From: Micromonospora ureilytica
GTDB lineage: Bacteria > Actinomycetota > Actinomycetes > Mycobacteriales > Micromonosporaceae
NCBI RefSeq assembly: GCF_015751765.1
Contig: NZ_JADOTX010000001.1
Span: 1,860,001-1,924,000, forward strand
Length of the DNA stretch: 64,000 bases
Direction: 5' to 3'
Position 1 is the first letter of the stretch. Each line of letters opens with the position of its first letter. The notes under the pieces were generated by a model. The model saw only the letters and a program-made list of their open reading frames with translations, made no database searches and had not been told where the DNA came from. Shown here piece by piece: positions 43,663 to 51,487 of this stretch. The position numbers were made by a program, and so were the translations under genes.

Positions 43663-43668
43663 TACCCT
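43663..43668 (+). promoter_or_regulatory. -10 box of a leaderless MFS gene
   Basis: TACCCT lies seven bases before ATG 43676, which has no ribosome site; a leaderless mRNA is likely. Confidence 0.4.
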
Positions 43669-43675
43669 TGGCGCG

Positions 43676-44959
43676 ATGAGCCGATCTGCCACCGCTGGTC
43701 GGGCTCCGCTCTGGCGGGACCGGACCTTCGGCACGTACTGGGTCGCGCAGTCGCTCTCGGCCGCGGGCGACTCGTTCGCCTACCTGGCGGTGCCGCTGCT
43801 GGTGCTCCAGGCGACCGGGTCGGTGGCGCAGATGGGCCTGCTCACCGCCGTCGCGGGCGCGGCGTCCGTCGTCGCCGGGATCTTCGGCGGGGTGCTGGTC
43901 GACCGGTACGACCGCCGCACCCTGATGATCGTGGCCGATCTGACCCGGCTGGTGCTCTACGGCCTGGTGCCACTGGCGTGGCTCGCCGGCCCGCAGGTCT
44001 GGCTGCTCTTCGTCGTGCTGCCGATCTGCGAGGCGGCCGGCATGCTGTTCCAGGTCGCCGCCGTGACCGCGGTCCGCAACCTGGTCGACCGGGACCGGAT
44101 CACCGAGGCCAACGGCCGGTTGCAGGCGACGTACGCGGCGGCGGCCGTCCTCGGGCCGCTGCTCGCCGGTGTGGTGGCGGCCCGCTTCGGCCCGGCGACC
44201 GCCATCGCCGTCAACGCGGCGAGCTTCGCGCTCTCGGCGGCCGGCCTACGGCTCATCCGACTGGGTCCCGTCCAGGCGGACGAAGCGGTGGCCCGGCAGC
44301 GCCCGCTGGCCGAGTTCCTGGCCGGGGCGCGGTTCCTGTGGCGACAGCCCGTGCTGCGCGCGCTGACAGTCCTGTTGTCGGTCTTCATCTTCCTCACCTA
44401 CGGCTTCGTCGACGTGCTGATCTACCACGTCACGCACGACCTCGGCGGCTCCGAGGGCACCGTCGGCACGGTGCTCGGCCTGGCGGCGCTGGGCACGGTC
44501 GCCGGCGCGCTGCTGGTGGCCCCGCTGCGCCGCCGGCGCGGCTTCGGCGCCACCTGGATCGGCGCGCACGCGATCTGCGGCTTCGCGGTGGCGGGGGTCG
44601 GCATCGCCACGAGCGTGCCGGCGGTCACCGCGCTGACCGCGGTCTACCTGTGCTGTCTCAGCGTCGGGGGGATCTGTTCGATGTCCCTGCGCCAGGAGAT
44701 CACCCCCGATCACCTGCTGGGCCGGGTCACGTCGGCGTTCTGGAGCACGCACTACGCCCTCGGCCCGGCCGGCGCTGTCGTGCTGACCTGGGCCGCCGGC
44801 CGGCACGGCGCCCCGATGGTCACCCTCGTGGCGGGCGCGGGGTGCCTGCTGGTCGCGGTCGGCGGCCTCTTCACCCCGATCCGCCGAGCCGGCGCGGAGC
44901 CGGCCGCCGGGCAGCCCGGACTGCGCCCGGCGCCGGCCGGCGGCACCGTAGCTGGTTGA
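43676..44959 (+). CDS. MFS transporter (EntS-like)
   Basis: 427 residues, twelve hydrophobic segments. The N-terminal AQSLSAAGDSFAYLAVPLLVLQATGS and the loop GGVLVDRYDRRTLMIVAD (motif A-like) fit major facilitator superfamily exporters of the enterobactin exporter/macrolide-efflux group. DRITEANGRLQATYAAAAVLGPLLAG is the corresponding helix-5 region. Substrate cannot be read from the sequence. No resistance or siderophore genes are adjacent. Leaderless start suggested. Confidence 0.88.
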   Translation: MSRSATAGRAPLWRDRTFGTYWVAQSLSAAGDSFAYLAVPLLVLQATGSVAQMGLLTAVAGAASVVAGIFGGVLVDRYDRRTLMIVADLTRLVLYGLVPLAWLAGPQVWLLFVVLPICEAAGMLFQVAAVTAVRNLVDRDRITEANGRLQATYAAAAVLGPLLAGVVAARFGPATAIAVNAASFALSAAGLRLIRLGPVQADEAVARQRPLAEFLAGARFLWRQPVLRALTVLLSVFIFLTYGFVDVLIYHVTHDLGGSEGTVGTVLGLAALGTVAGALLVAPLRRRRGFGATWIGAHAICGFAVAGVGIATSVPAVTALTAVYLCCLSVGGICSMSLRQEITPDHLLGRVTSAFWSTHYALGPAGAVVLTWAAGRHGAPMVTLVAGAGCLLVAVGGLFTPIRRAGAEPAAGQPGLRPAPAGGTVAG

Positions 44960-44971
44960 GACGCTATCGAG

Positions 44972-44992
44972 CTGATGTCGTAAACGATTCAG
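44972..44992. promoter_or_regulatory. Imperfect dyad in the convergent gap after the MFS gene
   Basis: The 21 bases at 44972-44992 start CTGA, end TCAG and contain TCGT-AA-ACGA at their centre. It lies between the convergent MFS and GNAT genes, a terminator-type position, but the stem is short and its role is unclear. Confidence 0.25.
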
Positions 44993-45051
44993 ACGGTGGG
45001 GACGCTCGCCGACCAGCACCATGGCCCCCGGAGCGAGCGGAGCGGGCGCGG

Positions 45052-45537
45052 TCAGAACTCCTGGTACATGACGTGCAGGCCGACCCGGCCGAGAGCGGGG
45101 TGACGGAACGCGCCCGGCACGGTGCCGAGCACCTCGAAGCCCTCCCGCCGGTACAGGCGCACCGCCGACCGGTTGCTCTCGGCCACGGCGTTGAACTGCA
45201 TGCCGGCGTACCCCTGCTGGCGCGCCCAGGTCAGAGCGTCGCGGCACAGCGCGGTGCCCACGCCCCGGCCCCGCGCGTCGGCGGCGACCATGAAGCTCGC
45301 GGTGGACACGTGCGAGCCCGGCCCGGGCCGGTTGGTGCCCATCTTCGCGGTGCCGAGCACCCGCTCGCCGTCGACAGCCACGACGGTCCGCCCCGGGGCC
45401 GCCTCGACCCACATGCCGTACGACTGCTCGGCGGTCATCGCCGGGTCGTAGACGAAGGTCTCCTGTGCCCGGATCACCTCCTCGATGATCGGCCACACCT
45501 GCGACCAGTCCCGGTCGACGAACTCCCGAATAAGCAC
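45052..45537 (-). CDS. GNAT-family N-acetyltransferase (phosphinothricin-type)
   Basis: 161 residues from GTG at 45537. The pattern MLIREFVDRDWSQVWPIIEE, then VVAVDGERVLGTAKMGTNRPG, the acetyl-CoA motif ADARGRGVGTALCRDAL and LYRREGFEVLGTVPGAFRHP are characteristic of GNATs related to the phosphinothricin and methionine-derivative acetyltransferases. Target unknown. The gene is convergent with the MFS transporter. Confidence 0.88.
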   Translation of the reverse strand: MLIREFVDRDWSQVWPIIEEVIRAQETFVYDPAMTAEQSYGMWVEAAPGRTVVAVDGERVLGTAKMGTNRPGPGSHVSTASFMVAADARGRGVGTALCRDALTWARQQGYAGMQFNAVAESNRSAVRLYRREGFEVLGTVPGAFRHPALGRVGLHVMYQEF

Positions 45538-45585
45538 GCAGGGCAGGCTACGAGCGGTGGCCCGCGCCGGCAACGGAGATTCGGT

Positions 45586-46605
45586 TCAGCGAGTGCCGAG
45601 GCCCGCGAGTTCCTCGTCGAGCAGGGCCGCCAGCCGGGCGTGCCGCGCGGGATGGCTCCGCGCGGTCATCCCGCGGCTGGGCATCTCCACAGTCATCAGC
45701 AGGTACAGGTGCAACCGGTAGAGACTGAGCCGGCGTCGTGCCGAAGCGTCCAGCACCAGCGGCTCGGGTGCGGCGGCCTGGTAACCGCGCAGCAGGGGGT
45801 GCTCCGGCTCGTCCTCGACGCGTCGGAACAGCAGCGGGGAGACCAGGTCCAGTAGCGGGTCGCCGTAGAGGAAGCGCTCGCCGTCCACCAGGCCACGCAG
45901 CCGCAGCCGGCCGTCCCGGCCGGGTGCCGCCAGCACGTTGCCGTCCCAGCAGTCGAAGTGCAGCAGCGCCGGGCGGCGTACCTCGTCGAGCACGTCGGCG
46001 TGCTGCCCCACCAGCGCGTGCAGGCGATCCGCGGTTACCGGTAGTCGGACGTCCCAGTCGGCCGCGTCGGCCAGCAGCGCGTCGAGCATCGCCGTGAACG
46101 CCGCCGGCCAGGTCGGCCCGCCGGCCCGGTCGCCGTCGTATCCGAACCGCTCACCTGTCACCCGGTGCAACGCGGCGAGGGCCATCCCGAGGTCGTGGCG
46201 CGCCGGGCCGTCGTCGACAGCGACACCGTCCGCGGCCAGGTCGGACAGCGGCCGACCGGGCAGCATCGCGGTGATCAACCACTCGCCGTACGCCGGGTCG
46301 GCGCCGTGCCAGAGCACCGGGGGGACGGGCACCTGCGGCGCCCGCTCCGCGACGAGCCGGAAGTACCGCTCCTCGGCGGCGCAGAGCCCGCGCTCGTAGC
46401 GCAGCAGCGGCGTTCCGGCCGGCGGAGCCAGCTTCAGCACCACCCGACGGTCGTCGTCGAGCAGCGCCCACCAGACCGTCGCGTACCCGCCGCCGGTCAG
46501 CGGACCGGCGTCCCGGACCCGGGTGCGCGGCCCGAACGACGCACCGACCAGGTACGCCACGTCGGCGCTGGTGAGGAGCCGCTGCGTCGGGCTGACGCCG
46601 GTCAC
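45586..46605 (-). CDS. Aminoglycoside phosphotransferase-like kinase
   Basis: 339 residues. An APH/choline kinase-type protein kinase-like fold: nucleotide loop GPLTGGGYATVWWALLDDD, lysine VVLKLAPPAG, catalytic loop HFDCWDGNVLAAPG (Asp and Asn of the HxDxxxxN motif, with Phe replacing the usual Gly after His) and the metal loop LVDGERFLYGDPLLDL. It overlaps the stop of the upstream LacI gene (ATGA), so the two are coupled. It may phosphorylate a sugar or sugar-like substrate belonging to the LacI-controlled locus rather than an antibiotic. Confidence 0.82.
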   Translation of the reverse strand: MTGVSPTQRLLTSADVAYLVGASFGPRTRVRDAGPLTGGGYATVWWALLDDDRRVVLKLAPPAGTPLLRYERGLCAAEERYFRLVAERAPQVPVPPVLWHGADPAYGEWLITAMLPGRPLSDLAADGVAVDDGPARHDLGMALAALHRVTGERFGYDGDRAGGPTWPAAFTAMLDALLADAADWDVRLPVTADRLHALVGQHADVLDEVRRPALLHFDCWDGNVLAAPGRDGRLRLRGLVDGERFLYGDPLLDLVSPLLFRRVEDEPEHPLLRGYQAAAPEPLVLDASARRRLSLYRLHLYLLMTVEMPSRGMTARSHPARHARLAALLDEELAGLGTR

Positions 46606-47675
46606 GGCGCGGTGTCACCTCGCCGGGCGCGCGGCGCGGAACCCGCGGTGGCGTGGGTGGACAGTGGGACGGGGCCGGCGGTGTCGCGGCGGACCAGCTC
46701 GGCGGGGAGCACCTCGACCCGGGGCGTCGGGGCCCCGACGCCGAGCACCAGGGACATCGCCCGCACACCCATGTCGACAAGGGGCAGTCGCACGGTGGTC
46801 AACGCCGGCGTCACGTCCCGGGCGATCGGCATGTCGTCGAAGCCCAGCACCGAGATCTGCTGCGGCACCGCCAACCCTCGCGTGCGCAGGGTGGCGAGCG
46901 CGCCGATGGCCATCGAGTCGTTGAGCGCCACGATCGCGGTCAGCTCCGGGTCGGCGTCGAGCAGTCGGGCGGTGGCCTCGGCGCCGCCGTCTCGGTCGAA
47001 CTCCGCGTACCGGATGCGCCGTTCGGGCAGCTCGCGGCCCTGCTCGGTGAGGGCCTGCCGGAGGCCGGCCAGCCGGTCGGTCGTGGTGGTCAGGATGCGC
47101 GGGCCGGCGACCACGCCGATCGCCCGGTGCCCCAGACCGCACAACTCCTGCCCGGCGAGGTAGCCGCCGGTCCGGTTGTCCGGCATCACCGCGTCGCCGG
47201 AGTGCTCGTGCCGGCCGATCACCGCCACCCGCCCACCGGTGGCCTCGTACGCGGCCAGCTTCTCGTTGAGCTGCCGGGTGAACGCCTCGTCGTGGTAGCC
47301 CGAGCCGGCCAGGATCAGCGCCGCCACCTGGTGGCCGCGCAGCAGCTCCACGTACTCCAACTCGCGGTCCGGGTCCCGGTAGCTGTTGCAGATCATCAGC
47401 AGCCGGCCCTGGTCCGTGGCGACCCGTTGCAGCCCCCGGGTGATCTCGGCGAAGTACGGGTCGGAGACGTCGTGCACGATCACACCGACCGCGCTGCGGT
47501 GCGAGCGGGCCAGCAGTTGGGCGTGCGCGTTCGGCACGTACTGCAACTCGGCGACGGCGGCGAGCACCCGTTCGCGCAGCTCGTCGGTGACCGGCTTGCT
47601 GCTGCCGTTGATGACGCGGGAGGCGGTGGCGGGTGAGACGCCCGCTCGGCGGGCCACATCGGACAGGGTCGCCAT
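46602..47675 (-). CDS. LacI-family transcriptional regulator
   Basis: 357 residues with GAGGGGGC before the ATG. Helix-turn-helix TLSDVARRAGVSPATASRVING with the hinge AELQYVPNAHAQLLARS, then a periplasmic-binding-protein-like effector domain (VGVIVHDVSDPYFAEITRGL; ALNDSMAIGALATLRTRG; VPQQISVLGFDDMPIA). The C-terminus carries an Arg-rich tail. It is divergent from the cupin gene; candidate operators occur before the cupin and before the ABC permease gene. The next gene down its operon is a kinase. Confidence 0.94.
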   Translation of the reverse strand: MATLSDVARRAGVSPATASRVINGSSKPVTDELRERVLAAVAELQYVPNAHAQLLARSHRSAVGVIVHDVSDPYFAEITRGLQRVATDQGRLLMICNSYRDPDRELEYVELLRGHQVAALILAGSGYHDEAFTRQLNEKLAAYEATGGRVAVIGRHEHSGDAVMPDNRTGGYLAGQELCGLGHRAIGVVAGPRILTTTTDRLAGLRQALTEQGRELPERRIRYAEFDRDGGAEATARLLDADPELTAIVALNDSMAIGALATLRTRGLAVPQQISVLGFDDMPIARDVTPALTTVRLPLVDMGVRAMSLVLGVGAPTPRVEVLPAELVRRDTAGPVPLSTHATAGSAPRARRGDTAP

Positions 47676-47694
47676 GGCCCGCCCCCTCGATCTG

Positions 47695-47751
47695 TTGACG
47701 GCGTTTCGTCGTGCCGGCTAGCGTCACCGTACCGCAGAGAAAGCCCTTTCC
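47695..47751 (+). promoter_or_regulatory. Promoter and LacI-type operator of the cupin gene
   Basis: TTGACG (47695-47700) and TAGCGT (47719-47724) are 18 bp apart. The operator-like AGAAAGCCCTTTCC (47738-47751) lies just after the predicted transcription start and resembles the two 14-mers at 48578 and 48619. Confidence 0.6.
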
Positions 47752-47768
47752 CGCAGGGAGGCCCGGCC

Positions 47769-47804
47769 GTGTCCGACGACACCGACGAGTACTTCGATGC
47801 CTGA
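47769..47804 (+). CDS. 11-codon leader frame overlapping the cupin start
   Basis: GTG TCC GAC GAC ACC GAC GAG TAC TTC GAT GCC TGA encodes MSDDTDEYFDA. GGGAGG lies nine bases upstream, the best ribosome site of the region, while the cupin ATG at 47797 has none and sits inside this frame (plus one). It probably couples translation to the cupin gene; it may also be a remnant of an upstream gene. Acidic short peptide with no recognised domain. Confidence 0.4.
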   Translation: MSDDTDEYFDA

Positions 47805-48513
47805 TCGGCGGGCACCGCTGCCCGGCGGAATCGGGGTGTCCCGGCTGCGCGTCTACGACACGGTGGCCTCGGACGGCCTGGTCGGCGGCACTCCGCACGT
47901 GCACCTGTGCTGCACCGAGGGGTACGTGGTGACCGGCGGCGAGGGCGCGGTGCAGACCCTGACCACCGCCGGTTTCCGGGAGACGCCGCTGCGGCCGGGT
48001 GCGGTGGTCTGGTTCGAGCCGGGCACCGTGCACCGCCTGGTCAACGGGGGCGGGCTGACCATCGTGGTGCTCATGCAGAACAGCGGTCTGCCCGAGGCCG
48101 GCGACGCCGTGCTGACCTTCCCACCGGAGGTGTTGGCCGACCCGGCCGCGTACGCCGCGGCGGTGGCGTTGCCCGACGGGGGAGCGCCGGGCGCGGACGT
48201 GCGCGCCGCGTACCGCAGGCGGGATCTGGCGGTGACCGGCTTCCAGGCGCTGCGAGCCGGCGGGCCGGCGGCGCTGGCCGCGTTCCACGCCGCAGCGATC
48301 GCGCTGCGCCAGCCGTTGCTGGCACGGTGGCGGCAGCGGTGGGAGGCCGGCGCGGGCCGCGCCGCCGCCGACACCGCCGCGCAGCTCGACGCCCTGGAGC
48401 GGGGGGATCCCGGGCACCTGGGCGACGCCGGGGTGTACGCGGTGGACGAGCCGGTCGAGCGCGGCCGGTTGGGGATGTGCGGTCTCCTCGACACCTACCC
48501 GCCGGCCGGCTGA
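47797..48513 (+). CDS. Cupin-domain protein of the LacI-linked locus
   Basis: 238 residues. The N-terminal cupin (about 12-100) has the metal-type motif GGTPHVHLCCTEGYVVTGGEGAVQTL (His, His, Glu) and PGAVVWFEPGTVHRLVN (His). A helical C-terminal domain (about 115-238) is rich in Ala/Arg with RYRRRDLAVTGFQALRAGG-type stretches. It may be a sugar isomerase or dioxygenase-like enzyme, or a regulator-type sensor. Its start is inside the leader frame at 47769. It is part of the LacI-controlled unit. Confidence 0.75.
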   Translation: MPDRRAPLPGGIGVSRLRVYDTVASDGLVGGTPHVHLCCTEGYVVTGGEGAVQTLTTAGFRETPLRPGAVVWFEPGTVHRLVNGGGLTIVVLMQNSGLPEAGDAVLTFPPEVLADPAAYAAAVALPDGGAPGADVRAAYRRRDLAVTGFQALRAGGPAALAAFHAAAIALRQPLLARWRQRWEAGAGRAAADTAAQLDALERGDPGHLGDAGVYAVDEPVERGRLGMCGLLDTYPPAG

Positions 48514-48577
48514 CGGCGCGGGTTTCACCGTTGGTCCAGGATGGACCGTTGGGCGATCCGTTCGGCGAATAGATCGA

Positions 48578-48632
48578 GGAAAGGCCTTGCCTGGTGTGAG
48601 GGTGCCGCCTACGCTCCAGGAAAGCGTTTGCC
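48578..48632 (+). promoter_or_regulatory. Promoter with two LacI-type operators before the ABC transporter genes
   Basis: TTGCCT (48587-48592), 17 bp, TACGCT (48610-48615). GGAAAGGCCTTGCC (48578-48591) overlaps the -35 and GGAAAGCGTTTGCC (48619-48632) covers the predicted start point; the two 14-mers differ at three positions and are 41 bp apart (centre to centre), close to four helical turns. This is a textbook layout for repression by a LacI-family dimer or tetramer. Confidence 0.7.
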
Positions 48633-48689
48633 TGATCCGCCGACCGGCCCGGTCCCTAGGCGCCGAGCCGGGCCCCGAGGAGGTTCCGC

Positions 48690-49622
48690 GTGACCGAGAA
48701 CTCTTTGGACACGGCGGGCCGGCAGGCCGCCGCCGACCAGGCGAGCGGTGCGCCCGAAGCCGTCGGCGTGGGCTCGTCCGCCGTGGTGCGACGGTCGCCC
48801 AGCGGTGGCCGCCCACCGCGTCCGACGCTCGGTCGCCGGGCGGTGGTCTTCGCCGACTCGCTCTGGCGCCCGGCGCTGGTGCTGGCGGTCTTCTTCGTCG
48901 CCTGGTGGTTCGTGGCAGCCCGGGAGTACGTCCCGAACTACCTGGTGCCCACGCCCGGCCAGGTCTGGGAGACGATGACCACCCAGTGGTCCGAGTTGGC
49001 CCGGCACACCCTTGTCACCCTCTACGAGACGGTGCTCGGCTTCGTGCTGGCCGCCGCGTTGGGCCTGGTCACCGCGGTCGCCATCGCCTACTCCCGCACC
49101 CTGGACAAGGCGCTCTACCCGATCGTCCTGTTCGCACAGGTCATCCCGAAGATCGCCATCGCGCCCCTGCTGGTGGTCTGGTTCGGCCTCGGTCTCACCC
49201 CGAAGATCATCCTGGCGGTGCTCATCGCGTTCTTCCCGGTGGTCATCTCCGGGGTCGCCGGGCTGCGCTCCACCGACCCGGAGCTGCTCGACCTCGCCGC
49301 CACGATGGGTGCCGGGCCGTGGCGCACCTTCCGCAAGATCCGCTTTCCGAACGCGTTGCCGCACCTGATGGCCGGCCTGAAGGTGGCCGTCACCCTCGCC
49401 GTGGTCGGTGCCGTGGTCGGCGAGTTCGTCGGCGCCAGCGAAGGGCTCGGCTACGTCCTGTTGCTGGCCAACGGCAACCTCGACGCCCCGTTGCTGTTTG
49501 CCGACCTGATCCTGATGTCCGCCATCGGCATCGTCCTGTTCGTCCTGGTCGAGATCGCCGAGGCACTGCTCATTCCGTGGCACGCCAGCCGCCGGGCCGG
49601 CGTGTCCCTCACCACCTCCTGA
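48690..49622 (+). CDS. ABC importer permease (SsuC/ThiX type)
   Basis: 310 residues from GTG at 48690 with GAGG upstream. Six membrane helices after a hydrophilic N-terminus of about 55 residues; the EAA-type loop is visible as DPELLDLAATMGAGPWRTFRKIRFPNALP. Features match BPD_transp_1 permeases of the taurine/nitrate/thiamine-precursor group. It is the first gene of the transport trio (permease, binding protein, ATPase). Substrate unknown, but relatives with NMT1/THI5-type binding proteins import aromatic N-heterocycles and sulfonates. Confidence 0.9.
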   Translation: MTENSLDTAGRQAAADQASGAPEAVGVGSSAVVRRSPSGGRPPRPTLGRRAVVFADSLWRPALVLAVFFVAWWFVAAREYVPNYLVPTPGQVWETMTTQWSELARHTLVTLYETVLGFVLAAALGLVTAVAIAYSRTLDKALYPIVLFAQVIPKIAIAPLLVVWFGLGLTPKIILAVLIAFFPVVISGVAGLRSTDPELLDLAATMGAGPWRTFRKIRFPNALPHLMAGLKVAVTLAVVGAVVGEFVGASEGLGYVLLLANGNLDAPLLFADLILMSAIGIVLFVLVEIAEALLIPWHASRRAGVSLTTS

Positions 49623-49645
49623 CCGACCCCATCACGGAGGCACCG

Positions 49646-50650
49646 ATGAAACGCACCGCCACCACCATCCTGGCCACCGCCGCACTGCTCCTCGCCGCGA
49701 CCGGCTGCGGTGGGGACGACTCCGCCGGCAGCACCAACGCCGACGGCAGCAAGCAGGTCACCCTCACCCTGAACTGGGTGCCCTACGGCGAGCACGCGCC
49801 CTTCTACTACGGCCTGCAGAAGGGTTACTACTCCGCCGAGGGCATCGACCTGAAGATCCTGCCCGGCAACGGCTCGGGCAACACTGTCAAGCAGGTCGCC
49901 CAGAAGCAGACCGACTTCGGCTGGGCGGACAGCCCGGTGCTGCTGAAGTCGGTGGCCAGCGGAATGCCGGTGCGCAGCCTCGGCGCGTACCTGGAGAAGG
50001 GACCCTCCTCGGTGGAGTTCTTCACCGAGGAGAACATCAAGACGCCGGCCGACCTCAAGGGCAAGACCGTCGGCGGCACCCCCGGCGACGCCCTCTACGC
50101 GACCTTCCCGGCATGGCTGGAGAAGAACGGCGTCAAGAAGGACGACGTCAAGGTGGTGAACGTCGACGCCGCCGGCAAGATCGCCGCGCTGGCCGAGGGC
50201 AAGGTCGACGCCATCATGGGCTTCTTCCACGACCAGGCGCCCACCATCGAGAGCAAGACCGGCAAGAAGGTCGACGTGCTGCTCTTCGCCGACTACGGGA
50301 TGAACCTGCTCGGCACCGGTCTGATCGCCAACACCCAGACCCTGCAGAAGGACCCGGAGCTGGTCCGCAAGTTCGTCCGGGCCACCCAGAAGTCCTGGGC
50401 CGACGCCGCCCGGGACCCGGCCGGTGCGGTGAGCGCGATGGCAGCCCTGGCCGAGAACGAGCCGGCGCCCGAGGTCCTCACCAAGCAGCTGACGCTCAAC
50501 CTGCCGCTGATCGGCGCGGACGGCCCGCCCGGGGTGAACACCGAAGCCCAGTGGACCGAGACCATCGAGCTGATGTCCCGCTACGCCGAGCTGAAGGACC
50601 CGGGGGCGCCCAACGCGTACTGGGACTCCTCGTACGCGGCGCAGGGGTGA
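49646..50650 (+). CDS. ABC importer substrate-binding lipoprotein (NMT1/THI5-like)
   Basis: 334 residues, ACGGAGG before the ATG. Lipobox LAATGC puts the lipidated Cys at 21. Type II periplasmic-binding fold of the NMT1/SsuA family: VTLTLNWVPYGEHAPFYYGLQKGYYSAEGIDL, then PGNGSGNTVKQVAQKQTDFGWAD and VDAIMGFFHDQAPTI. The conserved N-W-P-(Y)-x-x-H is typical of ABC proteins for thiamine precursors or pyrimidines. Exact ligand not deducible. Co-transcribed with the permease and ATPase. Confidence 0.9.
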   Translation: MKRTATTILATAALLLAATGCGGDDSAGSTNADGSKQVTLTLNWVPYGEHAPFYYGLQKGYYSAEGIDLKILPGNGSGNTVKQVAQKQTDFGWADSPVLLKSVASGMPVRSLGAYLEKGPSSVEFFTEENIKTPADLKGKTVGGTPGDALYATFPAWLEKNGVKKDDVKVVNVDAAGKIAALAEGKVDAIMGFFHDQAPTIESKTGKKVDVLLFADYGMNLLGTGLIANTQTLQKDPELVRKFVRATQKSWADAARDPAGAVSAMAALAENEPAPEVLTKQLTLNLPLIGADGPPGVNTEAQWTETIELMSRYAELKDPGAPNAYWDSSYAAQG

Positions 50651-50654
50651 CCCG

Positions 50655-51449
50655 GTGACCGCCGCGCCCGCAGCCACCGGCACCGCCATCGGGATGTCCG
50701 GGCTGACCGTCCGGTTCACCACCCGGCGGTCGCAGACCACCGCGTTGGACGACGTGTCGCTGGACATCGAGCCGGGCGAGTTCGTCACGATCGTCGGCCC
50801 GTCCGGTTGTGGGAAGTCCACCCTCCTGAAGATCGTCGCGGGGTTGGTCAAGCCGACCAGTGGCGCTGTGTCGCTGCTGGAGCGCCCGGTTCGTGGCCCG
50901 CAGAAGGAGATCGGCTTCGTCTTCCAGAAGGCCGCGCTGCTGGAGTGGCGCGGCGCCCGAGCCAACATCCTGCTCCAGGCCGAGATGCGCGGCATGGACC
51001 GGGCGCTGGCGGCCCGCCGCGCCGACGAGCTGATCGAGATGACCGGCCTGACCGGCTTCGAGAAGGCGCTGCCACACGAGCTGTCCGGCGGCATGCAGCA
51101 GCGGGTGGCGCTCTGCCGCGCGCTGCTGCACTCCCCGCCGGTGCTGCTGATGGACGAACCGTTCGGCGCCCTGGACGCGCTGACCCGGGAGCAGATGAAC
51201 GCCGAACTGCACCGGATCTGGCGGGAGACCGGGACGACCGTGGTGCTGGTCACCCACTCCATCGCCGAGGCGGTCTTCCTCGGCACCCGGGTCGTGGTGA
51301 TGAGTCCCCGCCCCGGGCGGATCATCCGCACCTTCACGGTCGAGCTGCCGGCGCACCGCGACTACGCGCAGGTGATGTCGGATCCCCGCTTCGACCGGCT
51401 CGCCACCGACCTGCGTGGGTTGCTCGGCAGCGCGGCCGCCAACCACTGA
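50655..51449 (+). CDS. ABC importer ATPase
   Basis: 264 residues from GTG at 50655. Walker A GPSGCGKST, Q-loop VFQKAALLEW, ABC signature LSGGMQQRV, Walker B VLLMDEPFGALD and switch His in VTHSIAEA. It belongs to the SsuB/TauB-type group and serves the permease of this operon. It starts four bases after the binding-protein stop. Confidence 0.94.
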   Translation: MTAAPAATGTAIGMSGLTVRFTTRRSQTTALDDVSLDIEPGEFVTIVGPSGCGKSTLLKIVAGLVKPTSGAVSLLERPVRGPQKEIGFVFQKAALLEWRGARANILLQAEMRGMDRALAARRADELIEMTGLTGFEKALPHELSGGMQQRVALCRALLHSPPVLLMDEPFGALDALTREQMNAELHRIWRETGTTVVLVTHSIAEAVFLGTRVVVMSPRPGRIIRTFTVELPAHRDYAQVMSDPRFDRLATDLRGLLGSAAANH

Positions 51450-51487
51450 GCGCGGATCGGCACGACCAGCACGACGGAAGGAACACC

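Noticed and set aside
45586..46605. Antibiotic kinase
   Set aside because: APH fold is shared with sugar and choline kinases; coupling with the LacI regulator favours a metabolic substrate.
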